From the NCBI RefSeq assembly GCF_964340395.1, contig NC_135559.1, positions 18,597,050-18,661,049 on the forward strand: 64,000 bases of DNA. Direction: 5' to 3'. A program made the position numbers and the translations under genes. Under the pieces are notes generated by a model that made no database searches, had not been told where the DNA came from, and saw only the letters and a program-made list of their open reading frames with translations. This stretch comes from Glandiceps talaboti (lineage: Eukaryota > Hemichordata > Enteropneusta > Spengelidae). This document shows, piece by piece, positions 29,634-64,000 of the stretch. Within the stretch, counting starts at the first letter, position 1. Every line of letters starts with the position of its first letter.

Positions 29634-30644
29634 GTGGCAAATGAGTGATATCTTGATTTTTTTAAATAGACAACAAAAACGACAATCATGATTGAAAAAA
29701 TGAAATAATTTCAGTTGTAAAAATAAATGAAATAATTCCAATTTTTGAAGACATGGAAACACGTTTTACTGGATATTCATATTTACTAGAAAAGTTCTAA
29801 TATTGATAAGAGTAAGTTTGACTAGAAATGTTCGAATAATCAAGATGAGAGTAAATTTGCATAATAATGCTTTTACAAATCACTGAAGAAAAATAATCAT
29901 AAAACAGTCCTGAAATATTTGACACTGTCAGAATAATGTACTTGGTATTCTTAGGAAGAGTGTAAAGCTGTTTGCTGCCAAATAAAACACCTCATAAGCT
30001 ATTTTGTAAAGTGGCTGACTTCACAACTTATAACAAATGTACTCTTGATTCTGTAGAATTCTTTACAAAGCTTGATGTAGCAATCTATTGTGATTCAATA
30101 TACAGCCTGCAAAAAAATACCAGTGCATTTGCGTGACTGAAGGGAGCCAAGGAAAGACTATGCAAAGACAACATTAGGTAAAAACAACAGTGTGTGACTC
30201 TGATGTAGGTTCAGGTGACACTTTTATCAGTTTTTTATCTGTGGAAGATATAATGTATCAGTAACAGTTAGACTCTGTTGTTGTAATGTGTAGTGTTCTA
30301 TAAGTAAACAGAGTTATGGTGTTCATACTTTGATAAATTTGACACTAATTACAATGTATGTCTTTGCATGAAACTTGTCTCATCCCTGCTTACCACAAGC
30401 AAGGAACTGCACCGGTGTTTTTTCACCAGTTGTATATGTCACCTGATATTTAGATAACGTTCATTAATGATTCAATGATGTAATTTTTTCACTCTGTAAA
30501 TTTACCTCATCAAATCATATACAAAATACAGTCAGTCATACTTTGAATTGGTAGCTAATAACAGTGATAAATAGACTACAGTACTTCAATGAGTAGAAAA
30601 CCCTAAAAAAAACTTTTCAATTACATTGCTATAAATTAGTCTGG

Positions 30645-30900
30645 AGGCTGTATATAGGCTTTTAAATCTGAAAATCTCTAGAGGATATCCGTTGGTATTT
30701 AAATCAGAAGATCTCTTCTAAGTTTTGAGGCGTAGATCTCCCTTCATTTTTATCTGAAGATCTGTAAAAGTTATCCTTTGGCTGTAAATCTTAAGATCTT
30801 TTCCAATGACGTGGGAAGAATTCTTCAGATTTCAGAGTCAACTTATAGCCTCTAAACTTTGAAGAGATCTTCAGCTAACATATAACCTCTATAAAACTAC
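30645..30900. mobile_element. Fold-back repeat with GAAGATCT words
   Basis: AGTCTGGAGGCTGTATATAGG at one end faces ACTTATAGCCTCTAAACTTT near the other; AAATCTGAAGATC-like words recur in between in both orientations. Related to 1190-1348 and 7970-8055. Confidence 0.55.
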
Positions 30901-31879
30901 TGTGAATTGACTGGAAGATTTGTCATCGCAAGCTCTATTTTAATTGTTTTATATACAAGAAAAAAAGAGCCCTCAATGAGAATCTTTTCGTGATGTACAA
31001 CTACAAGATAACATACAGTTTTAGTGATTCATACAGTTTTACATACCTGCTGACACCATTCTTGCAAACCAGAGCTGATAATCATTTTGCAAGCCTCTTG
31101 ACAAGTGTGTCGTGGATGGTGTCGTAACGAGTCTGTGGTTTACGACAATGGCTAACCCAGATTGATTTGGTACTATTGAATTCTGTGATAATACTTACAG
31201 ACATTCAAAATGTTGGTGTAAATTTTTTAACCATAGCTGAGATTATTTGAAGCATACTATGTTGTAGTGAGTTCTCATCCCTATAGTTCATGGAAATTGG
31301 AATCATCCAATTGTTTTCTATTGTTTCATAGGTCTGTTTATTCAGGGATAGGGGAGTATTGGTAAATTATGCTATGTAATTTATGTCTTCAAATTAACCC
31401 AGAAAAATTTGATGTAAACACATTTTGAAAATTTAGAATTACTTTTTATTTTGCAAATGTTTGTAAAATTATTTTGTACATCAGTTTTGTGATTTGTAAT
31501 TTTTCCAATATCGTAATTTATTGTTTTCACTTTCTACCAGGACATAGAGTAACTTAATGATAAAGTTGGCTGATATTTATGAAAATTAACTTTTTCAAAG
31601 TCTGCAGATGATGAACATTTTGCATAAATTTTGCATCTGTTTAAATTTCTAGAATAAATGAATAGTTAAGATATCCTTTTGTTTATGGAGAAGTTATCCA
31701 TATTTTCACTCTCTTCAAAAATTATTTCCCCCAGAAATGAAAATTTTGATAAAATTGTGACAAGTTGTGTGTCAGTCATAATTTGTACTTTATGGATTAA
31801 AAATGCAACGCTTTTTGAAGGAACATTGTCTGGTATGTCTTTATTATTTGAAAAAAAATATTTATTTTTTCATTTGCTC

Positions 31880-32078
31880 TCAATACTCTCCTTGCATGGT
31901 GAAAGCAAATATCAAAGTGAGGCTCTATTCCAACCAGCAAGGTCAGAGTCCTGGAAAGTAAACCACTTGATCTCTGAACATCACAAGTAATTGTAAATGA
32001 TGTAAAATCATAAAATGACTCTCCAGAACCCATCATTTTATGAAAGTGTCTCCATTTCTGGAGTGGTGTTCCCCTTTA
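31880..32078. repeat. Dispersed repeat, further copies at 42045-42130 and 43575-43700
   Basis: All copies share GATGTAAAATCATAAAATGA (or its complement), CTCTCCAGAACC and an end word CTGGAGTGGTGTTCC, spanning about 100-200 bp. Confidence 0.6.
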
Positions 32079-32394
32079 CTAAATTAACAGTATGACTTTT
32101 AATACTCACATCAACTCTATTTTGGTTCAGAAGTGCAAAATTATTGTTTAATAAACTTAGAGAAAAGATACCAAACAAGTTTGCTCGTCGATGTATTTTC
32201 ATGTTTCATCAAAAATCAGACACAAATATTTTACATTCATTGCAGTGTAATTGTTATTTCGCTAAGAATTATAGATATGTACCCCCCCCCCCCGTATGAC
32301 GTGTACACGGCGAGATATCCTATTATCATCATCAACATAAATCACTGCGTCTGACACTTATCTAAGCTGTGACGTCGAAATGAATTATTCATGA

Positions 32395-32595
32395 GCAAAA
32401 TGGCTGCCACCATTGAGGTTTGAATCGCTGTTTTACGACGGTATACGGAACGAGTGTACTATTTTCAAACATGTAGACGCCTCTGAACCTCATAAAAACA
32501 CGCAAGAAGTAGTAACTAACAGATTTTTTTCAGAACTTTCCAGCATGACAGTCACGTAGAAGTGTCAGTGAATCTAAGAGTAGCCACAGGGCAGG
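32395..32595 (+). promoter_or_regulatory. Promoter and 5' UTR exon of the large WD-type gene (start approximate)
   Basis: Upstream lies TGACGTCG (a CRE-like word, 32372-32379) and AAAATGGCTGCC (YY1-like, near 32398). The exon ends GGGCAGG with donor GTGAGT at 32596. Joined to the acceptor at 33889, the sequence has an in-frame TGA upstream of the ATG at 33900, so this exon appears to be non-coding. The transcription start is a guess. Confidence 0.55.
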
Positions 32596-32640
32596 GTGAG
32601 TACAGATTTTGGTACGAACTTGAAAAAGTTGTTTACAATC

Positions 32641-32653
32641 GTTACCATGTAAC
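32641..32653. promoter_or_regulatory. X-box-like GTTACCATGTAAC
   Basis: Near-palindromic RFX-type site with one mismatch in the second half-site, 45 bp downstream of the first exon. Its position close to the promoter is typical of RFX targets. Confidence 0.45.
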
Positions 32654-33899
32654 TAAACTATGTACCTGGCGGCAATTTTGATTTCGCAATCGATTTGTAT
32701 AAAAGTGCTTGATTTAATCGAAGACGTCTATAATTTCGTAGATATATCTCAATGACGAAAGAGAAAACAATTACGGTGTCAATTGAGTTTGGAGCTACGC
32801 TGGGCATCACCTGTTTCAATTTGTCAAATTCTTTCGGATGAAAAATGGTATATGTATATTTGTGGCTAGTTTGACAAAAGAAAGACACATACATGTAATC
32901 TGTACAAAGAAGTAAAATAAACATTGATTGAAACCAAAATACATAACAATTAGCTTATCTAACTCTAATCTGTTGGTAATAAACGCCAGCTTCGTACAAA
33001 AAGATTACTTCAAGTTCAATAAAAACGTGACAATCGATAACATATGACCAAAGTTATGCACGTCATGTCGCATTCTTTTCTTGGGGTGCTCTATGTATGA
33101 AGTGTTAATCAATCTTTTGGTAAGCAATTTGTGATAACGATTTTGATGAAACCGTCGTTTTCAAGTTTGCCCCAGGTGACAAGGATCATGGGAAATAGAC
33201 TGGGACCTTGTTGTTTTTCATACTGTCCCAAAACAAAAACTATCCAAACCACGTAGGTTTTAGGATAGCGTATATAAGACCAGAACAAGTGTGTGGGCTA
33301 GTTAAACGAATGTGGATAACAAGCATTATACTGTAAGACAATGAAAAAAGAAATCTGTATAAATTTACAGACTGATAAATATTACCAAATTTTTATACCA
33401 ATGAGAATAAAATATTTTGAGAGATTGTTGATACTTAAAAGTCTGAAGCTAGCCATAGCTTCGAATTTTGAGTGAATTAAGAGAATTCTTTAGATTCAAA
33501 GCCTCTTGCCTGGTTGGGATATTATGCCCCCTCAAAATTTTGAAATTTGAAACATCAACTGATAATAAGTGAGATTTTACTAGTCTGAGAGTAAATAAGT
33601 TTATACTGAATGTACTGTACATGTGCTTATAAACTAAACTGAACTATTTACTGTGCTGTCCTATACCTTCTAACTCTTGGGCAGAATATGAGGGGTTAGG
33701 AAGAATGAGCAGTCATGGAGGTAAACACACTACCTCCATGGACCAGCTAACAATGTATCTCGACAGTCCAGTAAATAGGCTATGTGCTTGAATGCATGAA
33801 ATGTAAAGGATGTCCTTGTATTTACCTTGTTAGAATGAAATGCTCATTGATACATATATGGACGTATATTTCATTTTTACCCTACGTAGGAGGTACACA

Positions 33900-63213
<29,314 letters not shown>

Positions 63214-63219
63214 GTAAGT

Positions 63220-63490
63220 TGTACGCTTCTCATTGTAACACCTTAAAAGTAATGTGTCGGTAATTCGGTTAAAAAACTGGAGAGTGAAAAAAAAGCAAAA
63301 GTATGCCTGTTTACGTAATGGTGATACTTTCAATTCATAATCATAATTTTGTAGTCTGTATGTCTTAGAAATGGCAATTAAAGTCAGAAGGAAACTAGAA
63401 ATTTAGTTGATTTCTTAAAATTCTCAAATTTTAGTGATGAACAACAATATTTGCCCAGCTGCATGCTTTTTGTGATATGGCCATAGAGGG
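63220..63490. repeat. Second copy of the 15490-15800 dispersed repeat
   Basis: CTTCTCATTGTAACACCTTAA, GTCTTAGAAATGGCAATTAA and CCATAGAGGGCGCC in the same order and spacing. Confidence 0.65.
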
Positions 63491-63689
63491 CGCCATTCTT
63501 CTGATTTGGATCAGATTCAACAATTGTATGCTTGCTTTGGTCATAAATATAAGAAAATGGAGACACATTTTATTTCCAATGTTCCATGTCAAAGGGCAAG
63601 AATTGTAGAATTCTGTCTCAGAAAATACTTCATAAAACTTCTTTTACTGTTCCTGTGTCAGCTTTTTGATAGAAGTCTGAAAAGTAATT

Positions 63690-63770
63690 ATTTTATTATT
63701 ATTATTAAACTTTATTTCGGGAAAGAAAAGAACGCAAACACGCTCATAAACATCCCATAGATAAAAACTA
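63690..63770. mobile_element. Possible LINE 3' end fragment
   Basis: (ATT)n joined to AAACTTTATTTCGGGAAAG, similar to simple-repeat tails of non-LTR elements. Weak. Confidence 0.3.
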
Positions 63771-64000
63771 TACATAAAAAAACAGCATTTAATGATGACG
63801 TTTCCACAAAAGTTTATTTCTGTTTGAAAAAACATATTGTTTATGTGTTAGTACATACGTTTTATCATTGATGTAAGTGAAAATATTTCTGTTAGTATAA
63901 TGTACTTCACTTGCTAAAATTTTGAGAAACTTCAGTGTTCTTTTTGAGCCCTATAAACCATCATAGTAAAACCAAATACTTTTGACTTTTTGAATCTAAA

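Larger units (their letters stand above)
27380..32380. other. Intergenic region, EBPL to the large WD-type gene
   Basis: Begins with the EBPL 3' UTR (a candidate AATAAA lies near 28907). Contains pentanucleotide repeats (27706-27945), a MITE copy (28490-28635), a TA run (28676-28712), a C-rich minisatellite (29406-29633), a fold-back (30645-30900) and a dispersed repeat (31880-32078). No gene seen. Confidence 0.7.

Overview
The window is spliced animal nuclear DNA: AT-rich, with short exons bounded by GT/AG, introns of about 0.1 to 5 kb, many microsatellites and minisatellites, fold-back MITEs and a tRNA-derived SINE. The gene set (importin alpha of the KPNA3/4 class, EBPL, an SLC35G1-like carrier, a WD-type protein) fits a non-vertebrate bilaterian. 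Repeat style and protein similarity suggest a marine deuterostome or lophotrochozoan, but I cannot name the species. I saw no bacterial genes, CRISPR array, rRNA, intact tRNA gene or virus-like element.

Layout. (1) 66-10075, minus: first four coding exons of a KPNA3/KPNA4-type importin alpha; the gene runs off the left edge. (2) 10076-10682: a 0.6 kb divergent promoter region with CRE, CCAAT and ETS-type motifs. (3) 10683-14894, plus: a four-exon EBPL-related EXPERA protein that has lost most known EBP catalytic residues. (4) 14895-20863: intergenic DNA with dispersed repeats. (5) 20864-27379, plus: a well-conserved four-exon EBPL with the same intron phases as gene 3. (6) 27380-32380: gene-free, repeat-rich. 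(7) 32.4-63.2 kb and beyond, plus: a large gene with a 5' UTR exon and 24 coding exons in the window (1044 codons so far), encoding an N-terminal coiled coil, a Pro/Gln-rich linker and WD40-like blades; it runs off the right edge. (8) 53958-55040, minus: a single-coding-exon SLC35G1-like transporter nested antisense in a 5.3 kb intron of gene 7, with a likely TATA box and 5' UTR exon of its own.

Most notable points. The two EBPL-like genes lie next to a KPNA3/4-type importin; EBPL and KPNA3 are also neighbours in human 13q14, so this may be very old microsynteny. The neighbouring EBPL copy looks catalytically dead. In the large WD-type gene, tandem duplications have repeatedly arisen across splice sites: exon ends with their GT donors are copied 2 to about 10 times in four different introns, and a fifth array ends exactly at an acceptor. 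The importin gene shows the mirror case, a triplicated acceptor later interrupted by two MITEs. This leaves arrays of decoy splice sites.

I give no function for the large WD-type gene beyond its visible domains; two RFX-like X-box motifs in the window make a ciliary role worth testing but do not prove it.
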